Source: Plebeiibacterium marinum (GTDB lineage: Bacteria; Bacteroidota; Bacteroidia; Bacteroidales; Marinilabiliaceae). From it: 64,000 nt of DNA. The position numbers and the translations under genes were made by a program. This document shows positions 16,757 through 27,400 of the stretch, one piece after another (position 1 is the first letter of the stretch; each line of letters starts with the position of its first letter). The stretch covers positions 42,392-106,391 of the forward strand of contig NZ_JAPDPI010000019.1 in NCBI RefSeq assembly GCF_026013615.1, written 5' to 3'. Below the pieces are notes generated by a model, which saw only the letters and a list, made by a program, of their open reading frames with translations, was not told where the DNA came from and did no database searches.

Positions 16757-17036
16757 GGTTGGTACAAAGATGTGTTGTTCATTAGTGAGTTCATTACTGC
16801 CTGGTCATAAAAATTAAATATATATTAGTATATATATTAGAAAAGTAATAAAGACCTTCTATTATATGCAAAAATGTAAAAATAAGAGAGCGAGTAGCTT
16901 ATAGTTGATAGCTTATAGCCGGTAGCCTATAGCAGATAGCCAATAGGATCCGATCTTTATAAGCACTTTGTAAATAAGATCGGTTCCTTATTGAAATTGC
17001 ATCACTTTCTGCGTATGGTTTATATCAAAAAATGAA
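16757..17036. repeat. Intergenic region with degenerate AGCTTATAGC-type simple repeats
   Basis: 16893-16948 holds about six imperfect copies of a 10-11 nt unit like TAGCTTATAG. The same repeat style recurs at 27851-27939 and 63505-63530. Nothing else is seen in the spacer. Confidence 0.75.
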
Positions 17037-17040
17037 TAAA

Positions 17041-17073
17041 AAAAGGCTGCTAAAAATAAATTTAGCAGCCTTT
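17041..17073 (-). terminator. Terminator of the chemoreceptor gene
   Basis: AAAAGGCTGCTAAA and TTTAGCAGCCTTT pair, with a U-tract on the minus strand past the stem. It lies 45 bp after the minus-strand stop. Confidence 0.85.
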
Positions 17074-17117
17074 ATCAGTAACATAAATGTCGCCTGGTCC
17101 AATATTATGATTTAGTC

Positions 17118-18941
17118 CTATATTTTAAAGAATCCTATTGCTTCAGATAAACCTTTTGACTGTGAGGCTAATTCATCGGCAGCAGAAGCTAATTCTTCAG
17201 ATGATGCAGAGTTGCGTTGAGTAACATGGTTCAGTTCCTGAATAGCACCATTTACCTGGTTTACACCATTGTCCTGTTCCTTACTTGCGGCAGCTATCTC
17301 CTGTACTAAATTTGAAGTTTTTTCAATTTCCGGAAGTAATTCATTGATTTTATCTAAAGATGCAGTTGAAACCTCAAAACTTTGATTAGCCAATTCTACA
17401 ATTTCTACTGCAGCTCTGTTACTCATTTCTGCTAATTTTCGTACTTCACCTGCAACTACAGCAAATCCTTTTCCTTGTTCTCCTGCTCTTGCAGCTTCCA
17501 CGGCTGCATTAAGGGCCAAAATATTTGTTTGAGCAGCAATATCCGTAATAACTTTTATTTTTTCACTAATAGCCTGGTTGGCTTCTACTACTTTTTCTGA
17601 ATGATTTTTTACATCTGTCATTCCCTGGGTTGCACTATTTGCAATTTTATCCGTATTAACAGAGTTCTCGGTGTTTTGACTGATTGATGAAGTGATCTCT
17701 TCCACTACAGAGGATATCTCTTCTAATGAGGAAGCTTGTTCTGTTGCTCCCTGAGATATATTCATTGCATTGCTGGCAACTTCAGATGTGCCACTTTCAA
17801 TTTGTTCGGCACCTTGATTTATTCCCTTTACAATATTAGTTAGTTTATCAATCATGCTATTGTAAGCATCTGATAATTCACCTATTTCATTATTTAGTTT
17901 TATTTCAGATTTTCCCGAAAGATCACCATTGGCCATTCTGTTGATTAATCCGTTAAGTATGATGATAGGTTTTGTTGTTCTTTTGGCTAAAAAGTAAGCG
18001 TAAGTCCCGCCAATACTAATGAATACAAATAACAAAATAAATGAACTGATTAGATTTGTTCTTATGGGATCTTTATATACGCTGGCAGGAATGTATGTTA
18101 TAGCCGTTAAACCATGATTCATTGCTGAATAATAACCAATACACTCTTCACCATGGATTTCAAATTCGCTTACTCCGTTTTCTGTTTCTTCAATTTTATT
18201 TGCCAAACTTTTAAGTGATTCGCCTTCTTTTTTAAAGTTAAGTTTATAAATCAGGGAGGTGTCAGCTGCTGCAATAACATTTGTGTTGGCATCAACTATA
18301 ATAGTTTTAAATTCTTTCCCTAAGTCGCTTTTTACAAGATCTATAGAAAAACCGTTAAGTTCAGTTGCGAAACCAAACAAGGATAAAAGCGAGTTGTCAT
18401 CATCAAGGATTGGATTGCTAACTACCATTACCGGCTGTCCTGTTACAGGCGATTGGGTGATATCAGCTATATGAACTTCTTTAAGTTGACATGTATTTAT
18501 ATACCAATCGTTTACTTTAGTCATATCCATTCCTTCCGAAGCACCGTTTAAAGCATCTATAAATACTATTCCATTATATGTAAAAAATAAGTTTTCACAA
18601 ATATTATTGTGTAATGCTAGTTTTTGGCTTAATGACGTTCTTATTTGGGATTTGAGTTTTTCGTCAATATCTCCGGTATTTACATTTTTGAAAAAATTTC
18701 GAATGTAATTGTCATGAGAAATATTTATTGCCAGAGTGCTTATATCTTCCAGTTTAGCATCAAATTGTTTGCTTCTTTCTATAGAGATAGAAGAAAGTTC
18801 ACTGGTTAGATTTTGTTTTATTTGACCTGCACTGTAATTGGTTGAAAGAAATATCAATATAGATATTGATATGGCCATTGATATGGTAACTGACAAAAAT
18901 ATACTCCTTGCCAGTTTTGAAGAAAGTAAACTATTATTCAT
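17118..18941 (-). CDS. Methyl-accepting chemotaxis protein
   Basis: The 607-residue receptor has a transmembrane segment at about 14-33, a periplasmic sensor domain to about 290 (probably Cache-like), a second membrane segment ('[21 protein letters not shown]'), a HAMP linker, and the cytoplasmic signalling domain. The hallmark hairpin tip '[33 protein letters not shown]' is conserved. It signals to CheA/CheW, controlling motility or other outputs; in gliding Bacteroidota the output may differ. No chemotaxis genes are adjacent, so it is an orphan receptor. The ligand cannot be predicted. Confidence 0.93.
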   Translation of the reverse strand: MNNSLLSSKLARSIFLSVTISMAISISILIFLSTNYSAGQIKQNLTSELSSISIERSKQFDAKLEDISTLAINISHDNYIRNFFKNVNTGDIDEKLKSQIRTSLSQKLALHNNICENLFFTYNGIVFIDALNGASEGMDMTKVNDWYINTCQLKEVHIADITQSPVTGQPVMVVSNPILDDDNSLLSLFGFATELNGFSIDLVKSDLGKEFKTIIVDANTNVIAAADTSLIYKLNFKKEGESLKSLANKIEETENGVSEFEIHGEECIGYYSAMNHGLTAITYIPASVYKDPIRTNLISSFILLFVFISIGGTYAYFLAKRTTKPIIILNGLINRMANGDLSGKSEIKLNNEIGELSDAYNSMIDKLTNIVKGINQGAEQIESGTSEVASNAMNISQGATEQASSLEEISSVVEEITSSISQNTENSVNTDKIANSATQGMTDVKNHSEKVVEANQAISEKIKVITDIAAQTNILALNAAVEAARAGEQGKGFAVVAGEVRKLAEMSNRAAVEIVELANQSFEVSTASLDKINELLPEIEKTSNLVQEIAAASKEQDNGVNQVNGAIQELNHVTQRNSASSEELASAADELASQSKGLSEAIGFFKI

Positions 18942-19095
18942 GTTATGCCTATTTTTTTATAGTTCCTGATTGTGATGATTTAATTCATCAAAAAACCATC
19001 TTATATGCGCAAGTTGTTCTACTATAAATGCAAGGAAAAGTTTCTAAATTTGTGTTGATGTATAGTAAAAAATGATAAATAATTGTAAAAGTTAG

Positions 19096-20229
19096 ATGAT
19101 TAAGTCAGTCCTGTTTGTTGTGATGTTGGTTGTATTCGGCTGTAATATGAATAATGGCCATAATAACCTGATTCTGAAAAAAGACAATCCTTTTCAAACA
19201 CTTATTGATAGTGTTGTGGTTTCAAACGGAGGAGTTGCCGGAATTATTATCCATATTGAAAGCCCGGGTTTAAATATATCGTGGACTGGTTGCGCAGGGG
19301 CTGACAAAGTTGATTCCGCGCCAAACTTAAAAACTGACCAGCCTTTTAGGGTTGCAAGCATCACCAAAACCTATGTTGCAACTGCCATTTTATTACTGGC
19401 TGAACAAAACAAACTAAACATTGATGATTCTGTTGAGCTGTATTTATCCGGTGAATCAACCGGAATGTTAAAAAGCGAAGGTTACCAAACAGGTAAAGTC
19501 ACAATCAGGAGTCTGTTAAACCATACCAGTGGGATTTTTGATTATGCCATGTCAGATTACTATTTTAATAAAATCAATGCCGATCCCAATCATAAATGGA
19601 GCAGAAAAGAGCAATTGGAAATAGCGATGCAATATGGGGAACCATTAGGAGAACCCAATGAGCAATTTCATTATTCAGATACAGGGTATATTTTATTGGG
19701 CGAAATCATAGAATCCATTACCGGAAAGACTTTGGCAAAATCTTTACGGGATTTAATAGGTTTTGAAAAATCAGGTCTCAATGCAACATGGACAGAGTTC
19801 ATAGAGCCTAAACCTAAGGAGATGCCGGATATAGTCCATCCATATTACAGCGGAAAGGATTTTTATGCTACACACCCTTCCATTGATTTGTTTGGTGGTG
19901 GGGGTTTGGTTTCTACAGCTCCTGATTTGGCGCATTTTTTCCAGTTATTATTTTCGAATGGAGTTTTTACAGAGCACTCAACCCTTGAAACAATGCTGGC
20001 AAAAACAAAACTCCCCAATAAACTTCAAGCTGTCCAGGATTATCGGTTGGGGATTCAGGTAACTGAAATAAATGGTTATGAAGTATATTACCATATGGGG
20101 ATTTGGGGTACAATAGCGGCATATATACCTGAATTAAATAGCACGGTAGTAAGTAATTTTACTAATAGTTATGATCCTGAAATAATTGTAAAAAGTATTT
20201 CTATACTCGAAAACCTAACGAAAAAATAG
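19096..20229 (+). CDS. Serine hydrolase, class C beta-lactamase family, lipoprotein
   Basis: The 377-residue protein has an N-terminal lipoprotein signal ('MIKSVLFVVMLVVFGC', Cys16). The catalytic Ser88-x-x-Lys91 is in 'FRVASITKTYVA'; the Tyr-Ser-Asp motif is in 'FHYSDTGYILLGEII', and 'YYHMGIWGT' supplies the third motif. Such proteins include esterases, DD-peptidases and beta-lactamase-like enzymes; substrate is undetermined. Length agrees with the beta-lactamase/transpeptidase-like fold. The chemoreceptor gene upstream is divergent and separated by 154 bp. No obvious regulator gene is nearby. Confidence 0.88.
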   Translation: MIKSVLFVVMLVVFGCNMNNGHNNLILKKDNPFQTLIDSVVVSNGGVAGIIIHIESPGLNISWTGCAGADKVDSAPNLKTDQPFRVASITKTYVATAILLLAEQNKLNIDDSVELYLSGESTGMLKSEGYQTGKVTIRSLLNHTSGIFDYAMSDYYFNKINADPNHKWSRKEQLEIAMQYGEPLGEPNEQFHYSDTGYILLGEIIESITGKTLAKSLRDLIGFEKSGLNATWTEFIEPKPKEMPDIVHPYYSGKDFYATHPSIDLFGGGGLVSTAPDLAHFFQLLFSNGVFTEHSTLETMLAKTKLPNKLQAVQDYRLGIQVTEINGYEVYYHMGIWGTIAAYIPELNSTVVSNFTNSYDPEIIVKSISILENLTKK

Positions 20230-20372
20230 TATGAAAGAGGTAAATGCCTATTTTCTAAAAGAACTTGACCTGGGAAGTAAGGATATGCAGTAGGATAGTA
20301 TACTTAAGTTTAATGTAGTTTGTGATATATACACCTCCCATGTTTATTTTGAACAAAATAATATGAGGTATA

Positions 20373-21005
20373 TTAGTTTAAGTCTATCCAAAAATGATAT
20401 AAACAAATATCGTTCTTTGTAATTCTTTTATGTATTGATGTGAAATCTGAAAGCTCGGTGTTTGGTATTAACTTGTCTTGTTCGTTCCATTCAATATCTG
20501 TGTCTTTTGCAATAAGGTCGCTAATCCAAGAGTTTATTCTTGTATTCCAGTATGAAGCATTATAATCTTGAATGTAGCCTATCATTGCTCCTTGGTTTAG
20601 ATGTTTACCAAATTGTTCTTGCTCTCTTTTGATTCTTTCAATTCCTCCTGTACCGCCAGAGACATAATCATAATGTTTTTTTGAGAGTCTTTTTGCTTCA
20701 ATCATAAATATGGAGGATGCACCCATGATGAAAGGATGTGCTAAAAACACAGTGAAATCAACTCCTTTCTTTTCGTTGAACTGGAACAATAGATTTTTTG
20801 ATCTTGATTTATCATTAAAAAAACGTAGTAGCTCTTTTGAAATATCATCTTCTAATCGAAAATTTACATTGCTGTTTTTAAATATTGTTTCAAATTCAGG
20901 TAAAGTATTTTTTATAAATAGAAGTATTCGATGAACTGTTTGATTCTTCTCCATAGAGAAATCTGATATATGCGCTGAATGTGTATGTGATTGATTGCTT
21001 ATCAT
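20373..21005 (-). CDS. PD-(D/E)XK-like protein paired with the methylase
   Basis: The 210-residue protein contains 'GVDFTVFLA' followed by 'IFMIEAKRLS', a D...ExK pattern typical of PD-(D/E)XK restriction-type nucleases, then 'YVSGGTGGIERIKREQEQFG' and 'GAMIGYIQDY'. The start codon overlaps the stop of the methylase by 1 nt (TAATG), implying translational coupling. I infer that it is the nuclease or effector subunit of a two-gene restriction-type system; cleavage has not been shown. The C-terminal region ('DICLYHFWIDL') is unrecognised. It does not resemble a type I HsdR (too small, no helicase). Confidence 0.7.
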   Translation of the reverse strand: MISNQSHTHSAHISDFSMEKNQTVHRILLFIKNTLPEFETIFKNSNVNFRLEDDISKELLRFFNDKSRSKNLLFQFNEKKGVDFTVFLAHPFIMGASSIFMIEAKRLSKKHYDYVSGGTGGIERIKREQEQFGKHLNQGAMIGYIQDYNASYWNTRINSWISDLIAKDTDIEWNEQDKLIPNTELSDFTSIHKRITKNDICLYHFWIDLN

Positions 21006-23893
21006 TAATAACCACTGTTTATAAAGTCATTCATTACATCACTTGCATCTCTGAGAGCAATTGATTTTAACCAATACTTCAGGGTATTTGGTTTAATCAG
21101 AAAAACAATGTCTTTTTGATAAAGCCTTAGAACTCTTCTATAATGAACAGATTCGTTTTGATTTTCCATTAATTCAGATAAATCACCATCTTGTATTTTT
21201 GTGGATATCTGAGGCCTAAAATTATCATCGCCATAAGCAAATGGGAAACAGGTGTATGAAAGAGTCTGTATTGGAGTAAGTGGATTAAAACTTTTATTAC
21301 CATTCTGATAAATTGGGTTTAAACTATTACAGAATGCTTCTCCAAACTGCATTAGCTCAGATTCGGAAACTGTTTGTATATTGATTTTTGCTTTTTCTCC
21401 CTTCGATAATTCTTCTAGTTTGTAATTAAGAACATCTTCTTTTATTATCTCTTCATGGTAAGAGAGCTTTAAATCACCTTCATTTTCGGGGTATGGTAGG
21501 TTGAATATATCTTTCATATTTAATATATATCCTCCAGAACGATGAATACCACCTTTTGCACTATTCGCAAGTGCATACATTTTTAATATACTATAATATG
21601 AATCCCAATAGTTAATAATTTTAATTAACTCATTTTCTTGTCCTTTAGGTGAATGAATGCCTACAACATCATCTTTAAAAATTAAATCATAATCAAGGTA
21701 ATGGGCAATAAAACGCCTGCTGCCAAAGCGCTCTTTTACAATAATATGAGGAGCTTTAAACATTAGTTTATTTGGTTCTCTAGACCATTGGAATTTTGTT
21801 TCTGTCTCTATGCATGTTTTAATTATACCTTCTTCAGTTATGTCTTTTGTTTCAACCTTTAGTTTCCCAGTAAGGTGATCTGCCAAATTAGTTCTTTTTG
21901 CTACTTGATAACCTTCTCCATAAATCCAACCATTTTTCTCTTTCTTGTCTTTTATGAAATCACCAAGTGTCCTTAATTGTCTTAGTCGATTGACTAAATA
22001 ATACAATTGATTTCCTCCCATTAAGTTTGATTTCCAAATAGCAAGATCATTTTCTGCTACTTCTTGAGAAACCGGATGCATATCGTAATGGTCTATTTCA
22101 AAAAACAATCGTTCTTTAGTTGTCTTGGTTCTTTTTACACCAATGTGTGTTAATACATGATTTTTATCCGGAATAGTATTGTAAGCAAATATTACTGCGG
22201 TTGCAATAGTTTTTTCAAATAGTACGTGTGCGTCTCGGAGTTCTGACAGGTCAATGATTTGAGGTACTTTATATCGAGAGAAGAACTCTTTTCTAAATTC
22301 TAATGTGTTATTATATAATAATGGACCCGATGGCATAACAAAAGAAAGCAAACCGTTAGGTTTTAACAGTTGCATAGCTTGTTGTAAAAACAGCATTGCA
22401 ATTTGGTTTCTTGGAATATGATACTCGCTGTTTATATTAAACTTGTCTAATAGTTTGCCAAAATTTTTCTTTTTGTCCTCAAATGGAGGATTCCCTATTG
22501 CCAAGTCAAATTGTTCCTTCTCTGTTTTGCTCAAATATTCAAAAAAGTCTCCTTCATAGATATTTCTTTCCCTTAAGTCGTCGAAGCGTAGATTCATCCA
22601 TATTTCGGTGGGTGTAAGCATATCGCACAAAGCAATACTTAAACTGAATACTGAAAGCTTAACTGATGCTTCTTCAATATCAACTCCATGAACAGAGTTT
22701 TTAAGTATAGCTTTTAAATTATCTACCGTTGGATGTTCGAGTATACCTGTTTTATCAAATCTTTCTTTCTGCCACCACTGAACAAGCCGTTTAAAAACAG
22801 CTACGAGAAACACTCCTGAACCACAACTTACATCTATTACCTTATAATTCTGTTTGGGTTCAGAAATAGGCATACATTCATCTACCATTAAACGGGCAAG
22901 ATGTATTGGAGTGTATACAGCGTCACTCCGTTGGTCAACAAACTCTTCGTATATTCTGCTAATTAATTCAACAGGAAGATATTCAAATGAATATAATGGC
23001 CATATAACTAATTGGCCATTGTCAATATTACCATCAAGATAATATGCTAGTTGATTTAAATTAGCCTTAGATAATATAAGTTTTTCATTATTATTTAATT
23101 GAAAAACTTTCCCATTAAAATGAGTGCTTAAATCATCAAATAGCTCAACAACTTTACCTTTTCTTAGGACATCGCAAAAAGATGTTGAGTTTTGATATTT
23201 GTTGAAGTAGTTATTAGGAAAAACATGATTGCCATGCTCATCTTTTCGTTCTTCCAGATACTTAACAAGAATAGAAAGTACTAATAGCTGATGTGCTAAA
23301 TTACTATCAAGTCCACTTTCTGAAATAAAATGTTTTCGAATATCTTTTAATCCCTCAATTAGTTTGTTTTCCGAAGTTTCTTTACTTAGGAAGTTATTTG
23401 CAAATTCTTTTTGTTCCCAAAAAGAACCATTTGCAAAAAGCCTTGCAGAGTATTTTTGGTGTTGTTTATATGAATCGGTAATTAATGGAAGAGATTCAAA
23501 AGGATCTATGCTTATAGTCTTAGTGCCTTTGTCATATTTGACTTGTTTTCGAGCATCATAGATATTGATATTGGTTTTGTCAAATACGTAATACAGAGGA
23601 ATAATACCACTACTCCATATTTTTCTATGTAACTCTGCAAGTTGGTTAGTTGAAAATTTGTTTGTGGTATTGTCAAATATAAAAAGTTGTGGTTTTGATG
23701 TTTGACTATCAGCAAATCTTCTGAAAAACACAGCTGACGCATTGAGTTTTTTAGCAACATCAAGTACCAATCGTTCTTCAAAAAACAGTTCTTTTTGATT
23801 GTATTGTTGTGAAGTGAAAAATAAAGAAGATAGGTTAGAATTTTGATTAAATTCTAACGTTTCTATTACTTTATCTATCGTATCTCTTTTCAT
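21005..23893 (-). CDS. N6-adenine DNA methylase of Eco57I/type IIG-like class
   Basis: The 962-residue protein has an N-terminal ~250-residue domain, then a SAM-binding motif I ('VIDVSCGSGVFLVAVF', near residue 355) and the catalytic motif IV 'IGNPPFEDKKK' (near 467), typical of N6-adenine methylases. The C-terminal ~400 residues probably hold target-recognition and a conserved end ('RRVLRLYQKDIVFLIKPNTLKYWLKSIALRDA'). It should methylate adenine in a specific DNA site. The 1-nt overlap with the downstream PD-(D/E)XK-like gene indicates a functional pair. No HsdS or HsdR is seen. The module lies directly beside tRNA-Gln. Recognition sequence cannot be told. Confidence 0.82.
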   Translation of the reverse strand: MKRDTIDKVIETLEFNQNSNLSSLFFTSQQYNQKELFFEERLVLDVAKKLNASAVFFRRFADSQTSKPQLFIFDNTTNKFSTNQLAELHRKIWSSGIIPLYYVFDKTNINIYDARKQVKYDKGTKTISIDPFESLPLITDSYKQHQKYSARLFANGSFWEQKEFANNFLSKETSENKLIEGLKDIRKHFISESGLDSNLAHQLLVLSILVKYLEERKDEHGNHVFPNNYFNKYQNSTSFCDVLRKGKVVELFDDLSTHFNGKVFQLNNNEKLILSKANLNQLAYYLDGNIDNGQLVIWPLYSFEYLPVELISRIYEEFVDQRSDAVYTPIHLARLMVDECMPISEPKQNYKVIDVSCGSGVFLVAVFKRLVQWWQKERFDKTGILEHPTVDNLKAILKNSVHGVDIEEASVKLSVFSLSIALCDMLTPTEIWMNLRFDDLRERNIYEGDFFEYLSKTEKEQFDLAIGNPPFEDKKKNFGKLLDKFNINSEYHIPRNQIAMLFLQQAMQLLKPNGLLSFVMPSGPLLYNNTLEFRKEFFSRYKVPQIIDLSELRDAHVLFEKTIATAVIFAYNTIPDKNHVLTHIGVKRTKTTKERLFFEIDHYDMHPVSQEVAENDLAIWKSNLMGGNQLYYLVNRLRQLRTLGDFIKDKKEKNGWIYGEGYQVAKRTNLADHLTGKLKVETKDITEEGIIKTCIETETKFQWSREPNKLMFKAPHIIVKERFGSRRFIAHYLDYDLIFKDDVVGIHSPKGQENELIKIINYWDSYYSILKMYALANSAKGGIHRSGGYILNMKDIFNLPYPENEGDLKLSYHEEIIKEDVLNYKLEELSKGEKAKINIQTVSESELMQFGEAFCNSLNPIYQNGNKSFNPLTPIQTLSYTCFPFAYGDDNFRPQISTKIQDGDLSELMENQNESVHYRRVLRLYQKDIVFLIKPNTLKYWLKSIALRDASDVMNDFINSGY

Positions 23894-23955
23894 TTATACA
23901 AAAATAGGTTTTTATTTTAATACAGAAATAAAGAGAAGTGCAAAATTACAAAACA

Positions 23956-23991
23956 AAAAAAGCTTGAAACCTTACGATTTCAAGCTTTTTT
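23956..23991 (-). terminator. Terminator after tRNA-Gln
   Basis: AAAAAAGCTTGAAA and TTTCAAGCTTTTTT form a 14-bp stem with an 8-nt loop and T-tract on the minus strand, directly beyond the tRNA 3' end. Confidence 0.88.
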
Positions 23992-23992
23992 G

Positions 23993-24065
23993 TTGTCCCA
24001 CTAGGGCTCGAACCTAGACTCTTCTGAACCAAAATCAGACGTGTTGCCAATTACACCATGGGACA
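23993..24065 (-). tRNA. tRNA-Gln (UUG)
   Basis: On the minus strand acceptor arms TGTCCCA and TGGGACA pair, the T-arm contains GGTTCGAGCC, and the anticodon arm is TCTGA-TTTTGGT-TCAGA, giving anticodon TTG. Discriminator is A and CCA is not encoded. It sits just upstream of the methylase module, a common site for accessory DNA. No integrase is visible. Confidence 0.96.
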
Positions 24066-24095
24066 ATCCTCATGTCTTTCTTTTTGAAAGCGATG

Positions 24096-24126
24096 CAAAA
24101 GTAGACCATTTTTGCTAACTGGCAAA
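24096..24126 (-). promoter_or_regulatory. tRNA-Gln promoter
   Basis: On the minus strand TTTG (24126-24123) and TACTTTTG (24103-24096) are exactly 19 nt apart, an exact match to the Bacteroidota consensus TTTG-N19-TAnnTTTG. The tRNA 5' end is 31 bp downstream. Confidence 0.85.
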
Positions 24127-24493
24127 ATTATTTTCAACTTTTTTTAAATATTTTTTCTGTCAGAAGGCCTGAGAATGCTGTATTGTTCATGAAATCATTT
24201 GGTTATTGGCTTAAAAATATTTTCATTTTTTTTAGAAGGATATATCAGAATCCAAAGAAAAACAAGGCGTCGGAATGTTGCATCTTGTTTTTTCCACCTC
24301 TCTCTACTCATTTCTCATATCTATAGACTCATCTCTACAAGCTAAAATATCAAATTACACTGTTAAAATAGGGTTAAAGTATAAACTATGTACCCTATAA
24401 AAAAAGGGTTTCATAAAATTATATTATTTTTGGCATCGTGTTAAAATGGGCTTTTGTGGAAGTCCTTAAAATTCAGGGAATAAAATTATAATC
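24127..24493. other. Intergenic region before the DUF2723 gene
   Basis: A/T-rich; a TATTTTTG -7-like box lies at 24425-24432 on the plus strand, but no TTTG is found at the usual distance. No RNA or ORF is supported. Confidence 0.4.
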
Positions 24494-27400
24494 ATGAAGA
24501 ATTATAAACTACTCAATAATGCATTTGGCTGGTTGTCGTTTTTAATCGCAGCCATAACCTATACTATGACTATAGAACCCACTGCCAGTTTTTGGGACTG
24601 TGGCGAATTTATCTCAACCTCCTATAAGTTATTGGTGGGTCACCCTCCGGGGGCGCCCGTGTTTATGATATTGGGAAGGTTCTTTTCATTGTTTGCACCA
24701 GAACCTGGTTCGGTAGCTTTTATGATTAACCTGATGAGTGCCTTGTCAAGTGCCTTTACTATTTTGTTCCTGTTCTGGACGATCACCCATTTGGGTAAAA
24801 AAATCTTCATGGATGAAAAATCAGAAGAATGGCGCTCGTGGGCGGTTGTAGGAGCTGGTTTTGTAGGAGCCCTGGCCTATACTTTCTCTGATACCTTCTG
24901 GTTTTCGGCTGTTGAGGGAGAAGTTTATGCCATGTCGTCGTTATTTACCGCCATGGTATTTTGGGCTATCCTTAAGTGGGAAGACGTGGCCGATGAGCCC
25001 TATTCGAACAGGTGGTTGATTTTAATAGCTTATTTAATGGGCTTGTCTATCGGAGTCCACTTGTTAAACCTGTTGGCTATCCCTGCTATCGTGTTGGTAT
25101 ACTATTTCAAAAAATTTGAAGTAAACAGAAACGGTCTGTTGGCAGCATTGGGCATATCTGCCGTAATATTATTGGGGATTTTATATGGAATTATACCTTA
25201 CACAGTAAAAGCAGCAAGCTGGTTTGAATTGTTGTTTGTTAATAATTTTGGCATGCCGTTTAATACGGGAGTTGCCGTATATATAATATTGTTGATTGGA
25301 GGGTTGATAATCGGAATTTGGTATACCCACAAGCACAAACATGTAATTGTAAATACGATTATACTTGGAGTTACTGTAATTTTGATCGGGTATTCATCTT
25401 TTGCTATGATTGTGATCCGCTCGTATGCGCAGCCTACCATGGACCAGAACTCACCCGAGGATGTATTTTCTTTAATGGGATATTTAAACCGTGAGCAATA
25501 TGGCGATCGCCCTTTGTTTTATGGTGAATATTATAATTCGGAAATTGATTTTAAAGCTTCTCAGGCAAAAGAAGGGGATCCGATAAGGATTAAAAAAGAT
25601 GGAGAATACAAAACGGTAGACCATAAACCTGAATATGTATTCAAAGATCAAACGTTAACGCTTTTCCCAAGGATGTATAGCCGTGATCCAAGGCATATTG
25701 ATCAGTATAAAAGCTGGGCAGGGAAATCAAAGGGTAAGTCTGTTCGTGTTATGGATGAAGAAACCGGGGAGAACAAAACCATCACCATGCCAACATTTGC
25801 CGATAACCTGGCGTTTTTCTTCAATTACCAGATCAACCATATGTATGTAAGGTATTTCATGTGGAATTTTGTGGGACGCCAAAATGATATACAAGGAAAT
25901 GGAGAAGTAACCAAAGGCAACTGGATATCGGGTATTCCGTTTATTGATAATGCCCGTTTGGGAGATCAATCGAAATTACCGGATACCTATAAAAACAATA
26001 AAGCACGCAATAAGTATTATTTCCTTCCATTTTTGCTTGGACTGATGGGACTTTTGTTCCAGTATCAGGCCGGAAGAAAGGGGAAAGAGGGTTTTTGGAT
26101 CGTGATGCTTCTGTTTTTCCTAACAGGATTGGCTATTGTGCTGTATCTGAACCAAACGCCATTGCAGCCTCGTGAGCGTGATTACGCCTATGCTGGATCA
26201 TTCTATGCCTTTGCCATATGGATTGGGCTGGGAGTGCTGGCTATTGTCGATTTGCTGAATAAATATATTCCGGGTAAGGCGGCTGCAATATCCGCAACGC
26301 TGGTAACGCTGTTTTGTGTACCGGTGTTAATGGCATCGCAGAACTGGGACGACCACAATCGTTCAAACAGGAATGTGGCGCGCGACCTGGCTTTTAATTA
26401 TCTGGACACCTGTGATGAAAATGCCGTTATTTTTACCAATGGTGATAATGATACTTTCCCGTTGTGGTATGCACAAGAGGTTGAAGGATATCGTTTGGAC
26501 GTTAGGGTGTGTAACCTGAGTTACCTTCAAACAGATTGGTATATCGATCAAATGAAGCGGAAGGCATATGATTCTGATCCATTACCATTTTCGCTTGAGC
26601 ACGACCAGTATGTAACAGGAACAAGGGATGTGGCTCATATTGTGGAGCTGATTAAAGATAGGGTAGACTTGAAAGAAGCCATAAATTTCCTTGCCAGTGA
26701 TAATCCAAAAACAAAACAGATACCTGGATATCAGGGAACGCATGAGTTTTTGCCGGCAAAAAGGTTTAAAGTCCCTGTTGATAGCTTAAAAATGATTCAA
26801 ACGGGAGTTGTTAGCACCGACGATGCTGATTTAATTGTACCTCAAATAAATATCGATATCAATAAATCGAGGGTTCTTAAAAATGAGATAATGATTCTTG
26901 ATTTGCTGTCGAATAATGATTGGAACAGACCAATCTATTTTGCAGTAACTGTAGGCAGGGACAATTATGCCAGTCTTGAAGATTATTTCCAGTTGGAGGG
27001 ATTTGCTTATAAGGTAGTTCCTATCAGGACTAATAATGCCGACGGACAGATCGGGCGGGTTGATACAGAAAAAATGTACGATAAGTTTAAAAACAAATTC
27101 CGTTGGGGTGGTTTCGACAATCCGGATGTGTATTTGGATGAGAACCACCAGCGTATGGCGATGAACATACGTAACAATATGTCACGTTTGGCTTCAGCAT
27201 TATTGGATGAAGGAAAAACGGATAAAGCGGTAGATGTGTTGGATATGGCTTTAACAAAGCTTCCGGTTTCAAAAGTACCCCACAATTATTTCTCTATTTT
27301 CCTTGCCGAAGGCTATTATAAAGCAGATAAAAGAGCTAAGGCAGAAGAAATATTGAAGCAATTTGGAGAGCAGACTATGCAGGAAATGAAATTTTATTCA

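Noticed and set aside
20231..20293. Short plus-strand frame MKEVNAYFLKELDLGSKDMQ
   Set aside because: At 20 codons with no family match, leader or downstream continuation, it may be a relic, but it cannot be supported as a gene.
23993..24065. Integrated element using tRNA-Gln as attachment site
   Set aside because: No integrase gene and no duplicated tRNA 3' end were found in the window, so only the neighbourhood can be noted.
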